Assembly (NCBI RefSeq): GCF_030166655.1
Contig: NZ_CP126446.1
Coordinates: 3,100,001-3,164,000, forward strand
Length of the DNA: 64,000 nucleotides
Source of the DNA: Pontibacillus chungwhensis
GTDB lineage: Bacteria; Bacillota; Bacilli; Bacillales; BH030062
Direction: 5' to 3'
The translations under genes were made by a program, and so were the position numbers. The notes below the pieces were generated by a model. It saw nothing but the letters and a program-made list of their open reading frames with translations. It did no database searches and was not told the origin of the DNA. Of the stretch, positions 28,801 through 38,124 are shown piece by piece (position 1 is the first letter of the stretch; each line of letters opens with the position of its first letter).

Positions 28801-28814
28801 GATCGATCATCTCC

Positions 28815-30002
28815 TTATGTTTCTGCCTGAGCGGCGTAAGAAGTTTGGCTAACTTCAGAACGTACCAGTATAATGATGAGTAATCCAAGAAGTGTCATCA
28901 GAGCAAAGAAGCCATACATCCCATACACGTCAAAGCGGTCTAGCAATACCCCACCAGTAAACGTAAAGAACGCGTTCCCGACCCCATTACCAACTGCAGA
29001 GTATAGTCCAACGGCTGTTGCTTGAACATCTTTCGGCGCAGTTTGACGCACGAATAATAACGCAGCTGGTATATAAAGGCCTACGGAAATACCTTGTACA
29101 ATCGTAGTACTGTAGACAAGCATGGCTGAAGGTTCAAAGAAGTAAAACAACCACCTCGCACCCGACACCGAAGCACAAAGCATCATAACCGGAATAACTC
29201 CCATCTTATTAATAACCTTTTGAGAGATATTCATAAACGGGGCTTCACTACCGGCTGCTAAGAGAAAAGCAATTCCCACTCCAGATAAAGTGCCTCCTAC
29301 AGTGAGAATAAACGTGCCAAAGTAATAGTTGTTAGCAAGCACCGGACCAAATATTAAGAAATTCGACAACAAAAACAAAAGGAACGTTTTTTGTTTCACC
29401 AATGTTCTAAAGCCCTCACGGAAGCTCACACCAACATGTTGACCCCTTTTTGGAAAGGCCGTAAGAGCAATAGCCGATAAAACCAGTCCAAAACTAAACG
29501 CGTAAAATACCCAGGTTAAATCTTGAGTTACATCTGTAATCCGGCCAACTATAAAAACAGCAATCGCGAAACCAACCGCTCCCCACAAGCGTATATTGCC
29601 ATATTCTTTATTGAACTGTTGCACGAAGTGAAGAGACAAGCTATCAGATAAAGGAACGACAGCTGATTGAAAGATTGCAACAGCTATAATCCCCAAGAAT
29701 AAAGTTAAAAACGTATCCATTTGTGTATACAAGAGCGACATAGCGCTTGCCATAAGTACCGCTATAAACAGAAGTAATCTTGGTCGTCTGCTGATATCAC
29801 TAATCATTCCCCAAATCGGCTGGATAAAAATCGTGACAATTGGGATGGTAGCTACAATAAGGCCAATTTGGGTATGATCCAACCCTTGCTCTTTTTCCAA
29901 GTATACAGAAAGCAATGGAAACAGGGATCCAAACCCGAAAAAGGCGAGCACATAAAATAATTGAAAAAATCGATAGGTTCGATTTGGTGAAGTAATGTTC
30001 AT
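28815..30002 (-). CDS. MFS transporter
   Basis: 395 aa, about 12 hydrophobic segments in two halves. Begins YRFFQLFYVLAFFGFGSLFPLLSVYL, with the early MFS loop WGMISDISRRPR, the pattern of the 'MFS_1_like' group that includes nucleoside and sugar symporters. Substrate unknown. Lies 20 bases after pepV and just before thpR in a tight run of genes. Confidence 0.85.
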   Translation of the reverse strand: MNITSPNRTYRFFQLFYVLAFFGFGSLFPLLSVYLEKEQGLDHTQIGLIVATIPIVTIFIQPIWGMISDISRRPRLLLFIAVLMASAMSLLYTQMDTFLTLFLGIIAVAIFQSAVVPLSDSLSLHFVQQFNKEYGNIRLWGAVGFAIAVFIVGRITDVTQDLTWVFYAFSFGLVLSAIALTAFPKRGQHVGVSFREGFRTLVKQKTFLLFLLSNFLIFGPVLANNYYFGTFILTVGGTLSGVGIAFLLAAGSEAPFMNISQKVINKMGVIPVMMLCASVSGARWLFYFFEPSAMLVYSTTIVQGISVGLYIPAALLFVRQTAPKDVQATAVGLYSAVGNGVGNAFFTFTGGVLLDRFDVYGMYGFFALMTLLGLLIIILVRSEVSQTSYAAQAET

Positions 30003-30022
30003 AGTTGTTTCAAGCCCTTTCT

Positions 30023-31435
30023 CTAATCTTCATCACTAACGGCAAGTTCATACAAGGCTTCTGCATAAATAAGAGCCGCTTGAAGTAAGTCCTCTACCAT
30101 CACATGTTCATCTGCATTATGAGCCGTATCAGGACTGTGGGCAAACATCGCGCCATAAGCAACACCCTGCGTTAAAGCTCTTGCGTAAGTAGCTCCACCG
30201 ATCGCCATCGGTTCTGTCGTATCACCTGTATGCTTTTCATAAATCGAAAGAAGCTTTTGGACAAACGGGTGGTCTTTAGGTAAATAAATGGGCTCTAAAT
30301 GCTCTTGAATTTCGACTGATGCGTCACTTTCCTGTAAAGAACCAGTGAAAGCATTAAACCATTCTTCAAAAGGGACCGCTACAGGATAACGGGTGTTTAA
30401 GCCCATAATGCATACGCCACCCTGGTAAGATAGGGTTCCGAGGTTCATCGTCAATGGGCCTGAAATCACATCAGCACATTCGATAGAGAAAGCTGTTCCT
30501 CGACCATCCTCAAACTTATCCCCAATCCACTTCATGAGTTCTCTTACAGATGGAGAGAATGGTAACGTCTCTAAAAACTTAGCCATACCGACAATCGCGT
30601 TAATTCCATTACGGGGTTCCATTGCATGAGCTGATTTCCCAGTAACGGTTATGACATATTCCCCATCTTCTTCAATAAGGGAACCTTTATAATCTGTTTG
30701 TAAAAGGAATTCATCAAACAGACTTTCAATCTCTTCGTCTGAACTCCCCTCGACGCGTGCTGTTGCTTTATAAGGAACCATATTCAATCGTTCTCCACCA
30801 TCAAACCTCGTAAGAGTAAGCGAATTTCCCTCTTCTACTTCAATCTTTTTGGTCACTTCCATATCCAGCAACCCTTTTTCGGCATGAATAACCGGGAAGG
30901 CAGCGTCAGGTGAGAAACCTATAAATGGCATTTCTTCTTGTTTGAAGTAATGCTCCATACACGCCCAACCTCGCTCTTCATCTGTCCCCAAAATAAGCCG
31001 AACCCGTCTCTTTGGCTTTACACCCATATCCTTTAGCCATTTCATTGCTAAAAAGGCTGCCATCACAGGCCCTTTATCGTCTTGTGTACCCCGAGCGAAC
31101 AACTTACCATTCGACACATAAGGGTCAAATGGATCATGGGACCAACCTTCGCCTGGAGGAACCACATCAAGATGTCCAAGCACACCAATTAACTCCTCAC
31201 CTTCCCCCCATTCAATATGGGCGGCATATCCATCTACATCTTTTGTGACAAAACCTTCTGATTCGCCTAGTTGAAGCATATACTGTAATGCATCTTGTAT
31301 AGATGTTCCAAATGGTGCCCCTGCTTGAATCGTACTTGGATCATACATACTAGGGAATCTCAGTAATTCTTGCAGATGTTCAAGGAAATAGGGTTGAAGG
31401 GTCTGAAGTTGGTCTTTATGAAATTGAATGTTCAT
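30023..31435 (-). CDS. pepV: dipeptidase PepV (M20 family)
   Basis: 470 aa. Zinc-dependent M20 dipeptidase. Motifs GHLDVVPPGEGW, ARGTQDDKGPVMA and GTDEERGW give the metal ligands and the catalytic glutamate; a dimerisation/lid domain lies in about 190-300. Start overlaps the K+ channel gene stop in an ATGA arrangement (4 bases), indicating coupled translation. Equivalent to B. subtilis YtjP. Confidence 0.93.
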   Translation of the reverse strand: MNIQFHKDQLQTLQPYFLEHLQELLRFPSMYDPSTIQAGAPFGTSIQDALQYMLQLGESEGFVTKDVDGYAAHIEWGEGEELIGVLGHLDVVPPGEGWSHDPFDPYVSNGKLFARGTQDDKGPVMAAFLAMKWLKDMGVKPKRRVRLILGTDEERGWACMEHYFKQEEMPFIGFSPDAAFPVIHAEKGLLDMEVTKKIEVEEGNSLTLTRFDGGERLNMVPYKATARVEGSSDEEIESLFDEFLLQTDYKGSLIEEDGEYVITVTGKSAHAMEPRNGINAIVGMAKFLETLPFSPSVRELMKWIGDKFEDGRGTAFSIECADVISGPLTMNLGTLSYQGGVCIMGLNTRYPVAVPFEEWFNAFTGSLQESDASVEIQEHLEPIYLPKDHPFVQKLLSIYEKHTGDTTEPMAIGGATYARALTQGVAYGAMFAHSPDTAHNADEHVMVEDLLQAALIYAEALYELAVSDED

Positions 31436-32454
31436 TGTGTAACCTCCTTTAAAATGTCTTGATACGTCTCTTTATCACAGATGATATAGAGTTCTGCTTC
31501 GTTAGGGATTTGTTCATCAAGCATACGATTAATGCTAAGGTTTTGACGGTCTGCAATTAATGTAGCTCCATAGTTCAATAATTCTTGGAAAGCATCTCGG
31601 TACGTATTCCAACTAGATTTAGTAGGAATATGGTATAGGTCATCTCCTTGATCACGATTTAGTAACTGACTAAATACGCCTGATATCCCTTTAATAAACG
31701 CAGAACGCACTGCAAGAGATGATATGGTTTCGTGAGAGAATATAAATTCGTTCACATTCACATGTTCGAAATTGCGGATATGATGCTCTTCCATAACTTC
31801 CACTACGGTGTGAACTTCTGAATTCAACGACTCAATCGTGGATGAGATCAGTAAAGTCTTCCCATCTTTAAGCTGTGAATTATGTATTTCATCATCAGCA
31901 AATATCAGAACAGCTTTCGCTTCCATAATGTTTGCTTGATGAAGAGTGCTCGGAGCAGCCGCATCTCCACGAACATAATGAATATTCTCCGCTAATAAAG
32001 GAGCTTTTTCCATTGTATCAATGATCACAATCTCCGTGTCAGGCTTCGTTGCCAAAATTTCCTTAACCGCAAAAGCAGCTTTTTGAGACCAGCCTATAAT
32101 AATGTAATGCCCTTTTTCCTTAAACACGATGGTTCCATCCTCCCTCATCTTTCTGTACATTGTTAAGCCATCTACTACTTTCCCAATGACTACACCAATT
32201 AGACCAATACCAACTAGATATAAAAAGATTGCAATGAGTCTTCCTCCTACAGTGGCAGGTGATAAGTCACCATATCCTACTGTAGTAACCGTAGTCATGA
32301 CCCACCAAAACCCATCGAACAACGTAGGAAACGTTTCAGGTTCGACCCACCTGATTAGAAGGGATGAGATGAGAACAAGTGCAATACTACTGAGAAATAA
32401 TAGCTGGTTATTAATCTTAATCATTTTCAATATAATCCTTCTTAATAAAATCAT
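31432..32454 (-). CDS. potassium channel with RCK domain
   Basis: 340 aa. Two membrane helices flank the pore loop with selectivity filter TTVGYGDLSP (about 57-66). From ~115 an RCK/TrkA-N domain follows (HYIIIGWSQKAAFAVKEI, VRGDAAAPSTL), then a TrkA-C-like part. Resembles MthK and YugO; in B. subtilis YugO carries biofilm K+ signalling, but orthology is not certain. GGAGG 5 bases before ATG. First gene of the five-gene set. Confidence 0.87.
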   Translation of the reverse strand: MILLRRIILKMIKINNQLLFLSSIALVLISSLLIRWVEPETFPTLFDGFWWVMTTVTTVGYGDLSPATVGGRLIAIFLYLVGIGLIGVVIGKVVDGLTMYRKMREDGTIVFKEKGHYIIIGWSQKAAFAVKEILATKPDTEIVIIDTMEKAPLLAENIHYVRGDAAAPSTLHQANIMEAKAVLIFADDEIHNSQLKDGKTLLISSTIESLNSEVHTVVEVMEEHHIRNFEHVNVNEFIFSHETISSLAVRSAFIKGISGVFSQLLNRDQGDDLYHIPTKSSWNTYRDAFQELLNYGATLIADRQNLSINRMLDEQIPNEAELYIICDKETYQDILKEVTQ

Positions 32455-32621
32455 GGAAACCTCCCTTTTTTACATCCCATTTACACTTTGCCTAATAAAG
32501 TGAAGGTTCTGTAAATTTAAGTTGATTCACTAGCTATTATACAACGAAATATAGTAAAATTAAGTCAACTTCCAAGATTCACAGGCACCACATCTAAAAC
32601 AATCTCTTAAGGAGTGGTTTT

Positions 32622-32840
32622 TTGAATCGTTCAACTACCCGTATGCTAAGTAGAGTAAAGGCTGTCTATTTATTTATTAGAGAGCACGGGACGGTATCAA
32701 CAACAGACTTATCAGAGGAGTTTGGTATTACGCACAGAACGGTCCAACGCGACCTGCACGTTTTGCAATACAATGGATTGGTTGAAAGTCCGAATCGAGG
32801 AAAGTGGACTATTACAAGAAAAAGAGTCAAAATATCATAA
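32622..32840 (+). CDS. ytzE: small DeoR-type helix-turn-helix protein (YtzE-like)
   Basis: 72 aa. Consists only of a DeoR/HTH_DeoR winged helix (TVSTTDLSEEFGITHRTVQRDL) without an effector-binding domain. A DNA-binding role is inferred. TTG start at 32622 after AAGGAG. Divergent from the K+ channel gene. The same small protein is present near pepV in B. subtilis. Confidence 0.85.
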   Translation: MNRSTTRMLSRVKAVYLFIREHGTVSTTDLSEEFGITHRTVQRDLHVLQYNGLVESPNRGKWTITRKRVKIS

Positions 32841-32871
32841 TGAAGACTTTGAAACATAATGTCCTAAAGGA

Positions 32872-32898
32872 AGACCCGGATGAATTAAATCCGGGTCT
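32872..32898. terminator. bidirectional terminator ytzE / pseudouridine synthase
   Basis: 10-bp perfect stem (32872-32881 with 32889-32898), T-rich on the right side, between two converging genes. Confidence 0.82.
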
Positions 32899-32908
32899 CT
32901 TTTATATC

Positions 32909-33637
32909 TTATTCACTCTTTTGACCAGTTTGTTGATATAGAAATTCTATTTCTTCATCATTTAATTCTCTATATTCACCTGGCTCTAAATCTTCATCTA
33001 ATTCAAGGCCAGCCATACTTAAACGTTTAAGGTAAGTTACCTTCTTCTCGACACTCTCAAACATGCGCTTCACCTGGTGAAATTTCCCCTCTGTAATGAC
33101 AAGTTCAATCTCAGATTCCTCACCTGATTGCAAAATGGTTAAGTCTCCTGGCTTTGTCTTATAGCCATCATCAAGTGTTACACCACGTTCGAAGGCCTTC
33201 ACATCCTCCTCAGTAACGACACCATCAATTAGCGCATAGTATCGCTTCCCAACTTCTTTCTTGGGCGACAGAAGCTGATGCGTGAGTTTTCCATCATTTG
33301 TGAGTAGGAGAAAACCTTCTGTATCCTTATCTAAGCGGCCAACTGGGAATGGCTCAAACACAGCATCCTCTGGCTGTAATATATCAACTACCGTCATGTC
33401 ATTTTGATCTTCTGTAGCGGAAATCAAACCTTGAGGCTTGTTCATCATTAAGTAAATGAACTCCTTGTACTCCACAGTTTCCCCGTATACTGTTACTTCT
33501 TGCTTCTCCGGGTCTACGTGCGTTTTAGCATCCTTAACAGGTTGGGCGTCTACTCGCACCACACCTGATTTAAGGATTTTTTTCACCTCTTTACGCGTTC
33601 CGTACCCCATATTCGCTAACAATTTATCAATTCTCAC
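32909..33637 (-). CDS. RsuA-family 16S rRNA pseudouridine synthase
   Basis: 242 aa. N-terminal S4 RNA-binding domain (MRIDKLLANMGYGTRKEVKK), then a pseudouridine synthase core with the catalytic aspartate in VGRLDKDTEGFLLLTNDG. Expected to modify 16S rRNA (U516-equivalent) by homology. GGAGGAAA site. Follows murJ by 12 bases, so the two are probably co-transcribed. Confidence 0.9.
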   Translation of the reverse strand: MRIDKLLANMGYGTRKEVKKILKSGVVRVDAQPVKDAKTHVDPEKQEVTVYGETVEYKEFIYLMMNKPQGLISATEDQNDMTVVDILQPEDAVFEPFPVGRLDKDTEGFLLLTNDGKLTHQLLSPKKEVGKRYYALIDGVVTEEDVKAFERGVTLDDGYKTKPGDLTILQSGEESEIELVITEGKFHQVKRMFESVEKKVTYLKRLSMAGLELDEDLEPGEYRELNDEEIEFLYQQTGQKSE

Positions 33638-33649
33638 ATTATTTCCTCC

Positions 33650-35299
33650 TTACTTCCGTTTCAAGAAGCGATCAAGAACCTTCACACGGTTCCCTAACAC
33701 TCTTTCCAATAACGTCGTTTGATAGGCCACCCATAGATAGAATGTCCCACCAATGCCCGCACTAATTAGTAATACACCAAGGGCTGCAAAGCGGCCATTT
33801 TCGTAATGTAACCCTGTTAAACTTAACAACCATTTCACGACAAGTACAATGATTGTCATCAAGATGGTTAGTATGAGTACAAACAAGGTTCTCTTATAAA
33901 TTTGTTTATAGGAGAAATCTGCAGCTGAATGGATCTTCCATAAATTTAATACCACAGCTGTCAACACAGCAATTCCTGTGGTTAAGATAATTCCCTTTGC
34001 TCCGAACCAAGTAATAAAGGGAACATTTAAGATCACTTTCAACAAAAAACCTGCTCCAAGGCTGATCACTGCAAATCGCTGTTTGTTTAATCCTTGCAGA
34101 ATAGAAGATGTGACCGTAAATAAGGCATAGAACAATGCAACAGGAGCATACCAACGAAGGAGGTTTCCTTGTTCACTAATCCCTATTGTTCCACCTTCGC
34201 TTAACGTCACACCGAAAAATGTTCCGTATGCTTCATGAGATAGGGTGGCAATTCCCACTACGGCGGGAAGAATAAGAACAACAATAATCTGCAAGGCCTG
34301 ATTCAACTGATGCTTTAACTGTTGCTCTTTCCCTTCCGTAAAGGATTTTGTAATTGTTGGCAATAACGCAAGAGAGAGACCTGTTGCTAATGTAACCGGA
34401 ATGATGACTAATTTATGACTATATAAATTAACAACCCCGAATAACTGTTCAGCAATATCTCCATTACCTGCAGCTGCCATAGCCCTGTTAAAGGTCAAGC
34501 TATCCACTTGCTGATAGAGTGGCGTTGCAATCCCTACTAGAACGAATGGTCCAGCATAGGTTAAAAGTTCTTTTAGCAGTTTTTGAATGGAGATATCTGT
34601 CTGTTCAATCTGTTGCTCCATACGACCATCAAGCATTGGCTTTTGCTTTCGCCAGAAGTACCAAAGTACAACAGCAGAAGCAATCGCCCCAATAAAGGCA
34701 GCAAATGAAGCAAAGTTTACTGCTGTTGGAATATCACCAGACCCCATTTCCATCACAATGTAAACAGAAATAAGAAGAAAAGCAATACGTACAATTTGTT
34801 CGATTACTTGTGAAACCGCGGTCGGTTCCATGTACTCATACCCTTGGAAGAAGCCACGAACAATACTCATACCAGGTATAATAAGCAACGCAAAGCTAAT
34901 CATTTGTATAACTTCCGTAACATCTTCTTTTGTAATTCCATTAGGATTATCGGAAATCGATAAGTCTGCTAAAAAGCCTGCGCTAAAGTACATAATAAGA
35001 AAAGCAAGGATTCCGGTAACTGCCATTAATCCCATACCTATTTTAAATACTCTGCGACCTGTATAATAATCACCAAGTGCATTATATTTTGAAACAAATT
35101 TTGAGACAGCTAGCGGGACTCCCACAGTAGAAACACTTATAAAGATGGTATAAGGAATATAAGCAAAACCTAAAAGTGTACCACCAGTATTTCCTACTAG
35201 GGCCTCAAATGGAATAACATAGATCATTCCAAGAAGTTTCGATAAGAAAGTTGCTGCCGTGAGCAACATTGTTCCTCGTAATAACGTCGATCCTGACAT
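33650..35299 (-). CDS. murJ: lipid II flippase MurJ / YtgP
   Basis: 549 aa with about 14 membrane helices. MOP/MVF-type polysaccharide exporter starting MSGSTLLRGTMLLTAATFLSK. In B. subtilis YtgP is MurJ, a lipid II flippase for wall synthesis (a second flippase, Amj, also exists). The frame is open 30 bases upstream, but CAGGTGAAATT ends directly before the ATG at 35299, which gives the family N-terminus. Confidence 0.9.
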   Translation of the reverse strand: MSGSTLLRGTMLLTAATFLSKLLGMIYVIPFEALVGNTGGTLLGFAYIPYTIFISVSTVGVPLAVSKFVSKYNALGDYYTGRRVFKIGMGLMAVTGILAFLIMYFSAGFLADLSISDNPNGITKEDVTEVIQMISFALLIIPGMSIVRGFFQGYEYMEPTAVSQVIEQIVRIAFLLISVYIVMEMGSGDIPTAVNFASFAAFIGAIASAVVLWYFWRKQKPMLDGRMEQQIEQTDISIQKLLKELLTYAGPFVLVGIATPLYQQVDSLTFNRAMAAAGNGDIAEQLFGVVNLYSHKLVIIPVTLATGLSLALLPTITKSFTEGKEQQLKHQLNQALQIIVVLILPAVVGIATLSHEAYGTFFGVTLSEGGTIGISEQGNLLRWYAPVALFYALFTVTSSILQGLNKQRFAVISLGAGFLLKVILNVPFITWFGAKGIILTTGIAVLTAVVLNLWKIHSAADFSYKQIYKRTLFVLILTILMTIIVLVVKWLLSLTGLHYENGRFAALGVLLISAGIGGTFYLWVAYQTTLLERVLGNRVKVLDRFLKRK

Positions 35300-35412
35300 A
35301 ATTTCACCTGCATTTATTGTAGTTTGCAACGGATCTATTTTATCATAGATAGAGTGAACATCGATTTCATTCTGATTACAAAATCAGATTGCTATAGAAA
35401 GGACGAACCTAA

Positions 35413-36669
35413 ATGTATGATGTAACCGTACTAGGGGGTGGCCCCTCTGGTTTAATGGCAGCCATTGCCGCTGCTGAAAATGGAGCCAATACCCTTCTAA
35501 TTGATAAAGGGAAAAAGCTCGGAAAAAAACTCGCTATCTCTGGCGGAGGACGTTGTAACGTAACCAATCGTTTACCACAGGATGAAGTGATTAAACACAT
35601 TCCAGGGAATGGACGATTCCTTTACAGCGCCTTTTCAACATTTAATAACTACGATATCATCGAGTTCTTCGAGAATCTAGGAGTAGAATTAAAAGAAGAA
35701 GACCACGGTCGCATGTTCCCAGCCAGTAATAAAGCAAAAGATGTGGTAAATGCGCTCCTATCCCGTATGGATGAACTGAACATAACAATTATGAAGAATA
35801 CTCCCGTAGAAACCGTGGATTACGGGGAAAGTCACCATACCATCCACTTAGCTTCTAAAGAAGAGATCGAGACAAAAGCACTTGTCATTGCGGTGGGCGG
35901 AAAATCTGTTCCACATACAGGCTCAACAGGAGATGGCTACGCATGGGCAGAGAAAGCCGGGCACACGATTACGGACCTTTATCCAACAGAGGTGCCACTC
36001 CTAAGCCAGGAACCATTCATTCAAAGCAAGGAACTACAAGGGTTAGCTTTACGTGATGTAGCGCTCTCTGTCTTAAACCAAAAAGGAAAAACCATTGTAA
36101 CACACAAAATGGACATGCTGTTTACCCACTTTGGGATTAGCGGCCCAGCTGTTTTACGTTGTTCTCAGTATGTGGTGAAAGAATTTAAAAAAGGCCACCG
36201 CCCTGTTCCTATGCTAATTGATTGCTTTCCTGATAAGAAGGAGCACGTCTTATTTGAAGAAGCACGAGCGCTAATGGATGAGAATCCAAAGAAAAGTGTG
36301 AAGAATATCTTTAAAGGGTGGGTCCCTGAACGGTACTTGGAGCTCTTATTAACCCAAAATGAAATCGGCCTAGAAGACCGGGCTACGAATACGTCGAATG
36401 AGAAGCTTGAGGGATTCGTGAAGAATCTTAAACAATTTACATTCCACGTACAGGATTCACAGTCGATTGAGAAAGCCTTTGTGACTGGAGGAGGCGTTTC
36501 GGTCAAAGAAGTGGTGCCAAATACCATGGCGTCGAAGAAAACAGAACGCCTTTATTTTAGTGGTGAAATTTTAGATATCCATGGCTATACAGGTGGATAT
36601 AACATTACTTCCGCGCTCGTAACAGGTCGAATTGCCGGCACATACGCCGCCTATGATTCTTATCAGTGA
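35413..36669 (+). CDS. ytfP: YtfP, FAD/NAD(P)-dependent oxidoreductase (HI0933 family)
   Basis: 418 aa flavoprotein. N-terminal dinucleotide motif [19 protein letters not shown], then [11 protein letters not shown], and C-terminal [19 protein letters not shown]. The HI0933/BaiN-like family's substrate is unknown in bacilli. AAAGGACG site before ATG. Divergent from murJ. Confidence 0.9.
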   Translation: MYDVTVLGGGPSGLMAAIAAAENGANTLLIDKGKKLGKKLAISGGGRCNVTNRLPQDEVIKHIPGNGRFLYSAFSTFNNYDIIEFFENLGVELKEEDHGRMFPASNKAKDVVNALLSRMDELNITIMKNTPVETVDYGESHHTIHLASKEEIETKALVIAVGGKSVPHTGSTGDGYAWAEKAGHTITDLYPTEVPLLSQEPFIQSKELQGLALRDVALSVLNQKGKTIVTHKMDMLFTHFGISGPAVLRCSQYVVKEFKKGHRPVPMLIDCFPDKKEHVLFEEARALMDENPKKSVKNIFKGWVPERYLELLLTQNEIGLEDRATNTSNEKLEGFVKNLKQFTFHVQDSQSIEKAFVTGGGVSVKEVVPNTMASKKTERLYFSGEILDIHGYTGGYNITSALVTGRIAGTYAAYDSYQ

Positions 36670-36683
36670 TATCATCATAAAGG

Positions 36684-36718
36684 AAGAGGGTGTCCCGCAA
36701 CGAGCGAGACACCCTCTT
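36684..36718. terminator. terminator of ytfP
   Basis: 11-bp perfect stem (36684-36694 with 36708-36718) followed by T4 on the plus strand. Also lies after the acyl-CoA dehydrogenase-like gene on the other strand, about 90 bases beyond its stop. Confidence 0.83.
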
Positions 36719-36806
36719 TTCGTTTTACAGTTTCGTGTGATTGTTTCTACTAACATATTATTCAAGCTTAGCCGTTCTTGTAAAGTATTTGGAGATGTTC
36801 GTGATT

Positions 36807-37970
36807 TTACAATTCTTTGATAGCAGCTTGGGCCATGTTTTGAATGACCATGTCATCCATAGGCGGGTTATGCAACCCTGCTCGAACATCTCTGTAGTAT
36901 TGCTCAAAAGGATAACTCTTTGATAAACCTCTCCCTCCTGCAATACGCATCGCTAAATCGACTACTTCATTTGCAGCATTCGTTGCGACCGTTTTAACCG
37001 CTCCAAGGGAAGGCGCTAACACTTCTCTTCTTTCAGGATACTGATCCCATTGTTCAGCAACTGAATACATGAAACTCCTGGCATGAAGTAATTTCATCTC
37101 CATTTCTCCAATTTTATCCTGTATATGAGAAACTTCTGAGATTGGACGATCCAGGCTGTTCGGCTGAAAACCTTTCGCAAATTCAATTGCGTCATTCCTA
37201 GCTGCAATGGCAATCCCTAAATATACAGCAGGAATGTGTAGAAGCCACCCCTTAGGACCTCCTTTTTTATCCCCTTGCAGTTCAACTAAATCTTCTGCCT
37301 TTACATTCACATCCTGAAGCACCAGATCATGACTTCCCGTACCCCTCATGCCTACTGTGTCCCACGTATAATCTATATCGATCCCTTCTTTAGAAGAGTC
37401 AATTAAAAACCACCCTACGGCATCTTTGTCTTCTATATAAGCCGAAACGATATAGTAATCTAATAGACTGGCCATAGAAGTGAACGTCTTCCGGCCTGTA
37501 ATGGAGTAGCCATCTTTTATAGAGACGGCAGTAGTTTCAGGGACCCCTCCTCTTGTAGGGCTTCCTGTAGCAGGCTCAGAGGCTGCTCGGTTTACAACTT
37601 TCTTTTGATCAGCTACTTCCTGCGCAAACTTCTTATAAACGTCCTCATCCCACAGAGGTTCATCATTCAATTCCATCATAACCCCTAAATGCCACCCTAT
37701 AGAAAGAGCCGTAGCGCCGTCTCCTATAGCTAAACGCTCTTGAGCTAAAAGCAGCTCATATAAAGACACTTCCTCTCCTCCAAACTCTTTTGAGAGAGTC
37801 AAAGTCACATAATTATGCTCTTTTAAATCATGTAACGTCTCTTTTTGAAAGTCGGCTTCTTCGTCCGCTTTTTTTCTCCGTGATTTAGCGAGATCCGCAA
37901 CCTCTGTAGCTTTTTGATATATATATTGATGTCGATCATTTTTTATAAACGGTTCATAGATTTTAAACAC
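36807..37970 (-). CDS. acyl-CoA dehydrogenase-superfamily flavoprotein
   Basis: 387 aa. Three-part ACAD fold: N-terminal helices, middle beta domain (ITGRKTFTSMASLLDYYIVS, GMRGTGSHDLVL) and C-terminal helices (RIAGGRGLSKSYPFEQYYRD). After YYRDVRAG, the position where true dehydrogenases usually show the catalytic glutamate in a YEG-type motif reads LHNPPMDD. That ending resembles the YdbM and DszC/SfnB-like flavin monooxygenase branch. Stand-alone gene, between terminators. Confidence 0.85.
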   Translation of the reverse strand: MFKIYEPFIKNDRHQYIYQKATEVADLAKSRRKKADEEADFQKETLHDLKEHNYVTLTLSKEFGGEEVSLYELLLAQERLAIGDGATALSIGWHLGVMMELNDEPLWDEDVYKKFAQEVADQKKVVNRAASEPATGSPTRGGVPETTAVSIKDGYSITGRKTFTSMASLLDYYIVSAYIEDKDAVGWFLIDSSKEGIDIDYTWDTVGMRGTGSHDLVLQDVNVKAEDLVELQGDKKGGPKGWLLHIPAVYLGIAIAARNDAIEFAKGFQPNSLDRPISEVSHIQDKIGEMEMKLLHARSFMYSVAEQWDQYPERREVLAPSLGAVKTVATNAANEVVDLAMRIAGGRGLSKSYPFEQYYRDVRAGLHNPPMDDMVIQNMAQAAIKEL

Positions 37971-38051
37971 TAGGATCCCTCCAAGATGTGATCTAGTTAA
38001 ATCATACTAAACCAATCAGAATTATGAAAACATTACGCTCTTCATCCCATA

Positions 38052-38086
38052 AAGAAAGATCGTCCCGGTATGAGACGATCTTTCTT
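38052..38086 (-). terminator. terminator of the Ter island
   Basis: 13-bp perfect stem (38052-38064 with 38074-38086) about 40 bases after the telA stop, with a moderately T-rich minus-strand flank. Confidence 0.78.
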
Positions 38087-38124
38087 AGATCATTATACTA
38101 TTCCCCAGTAATAGAAGGCGAAAC

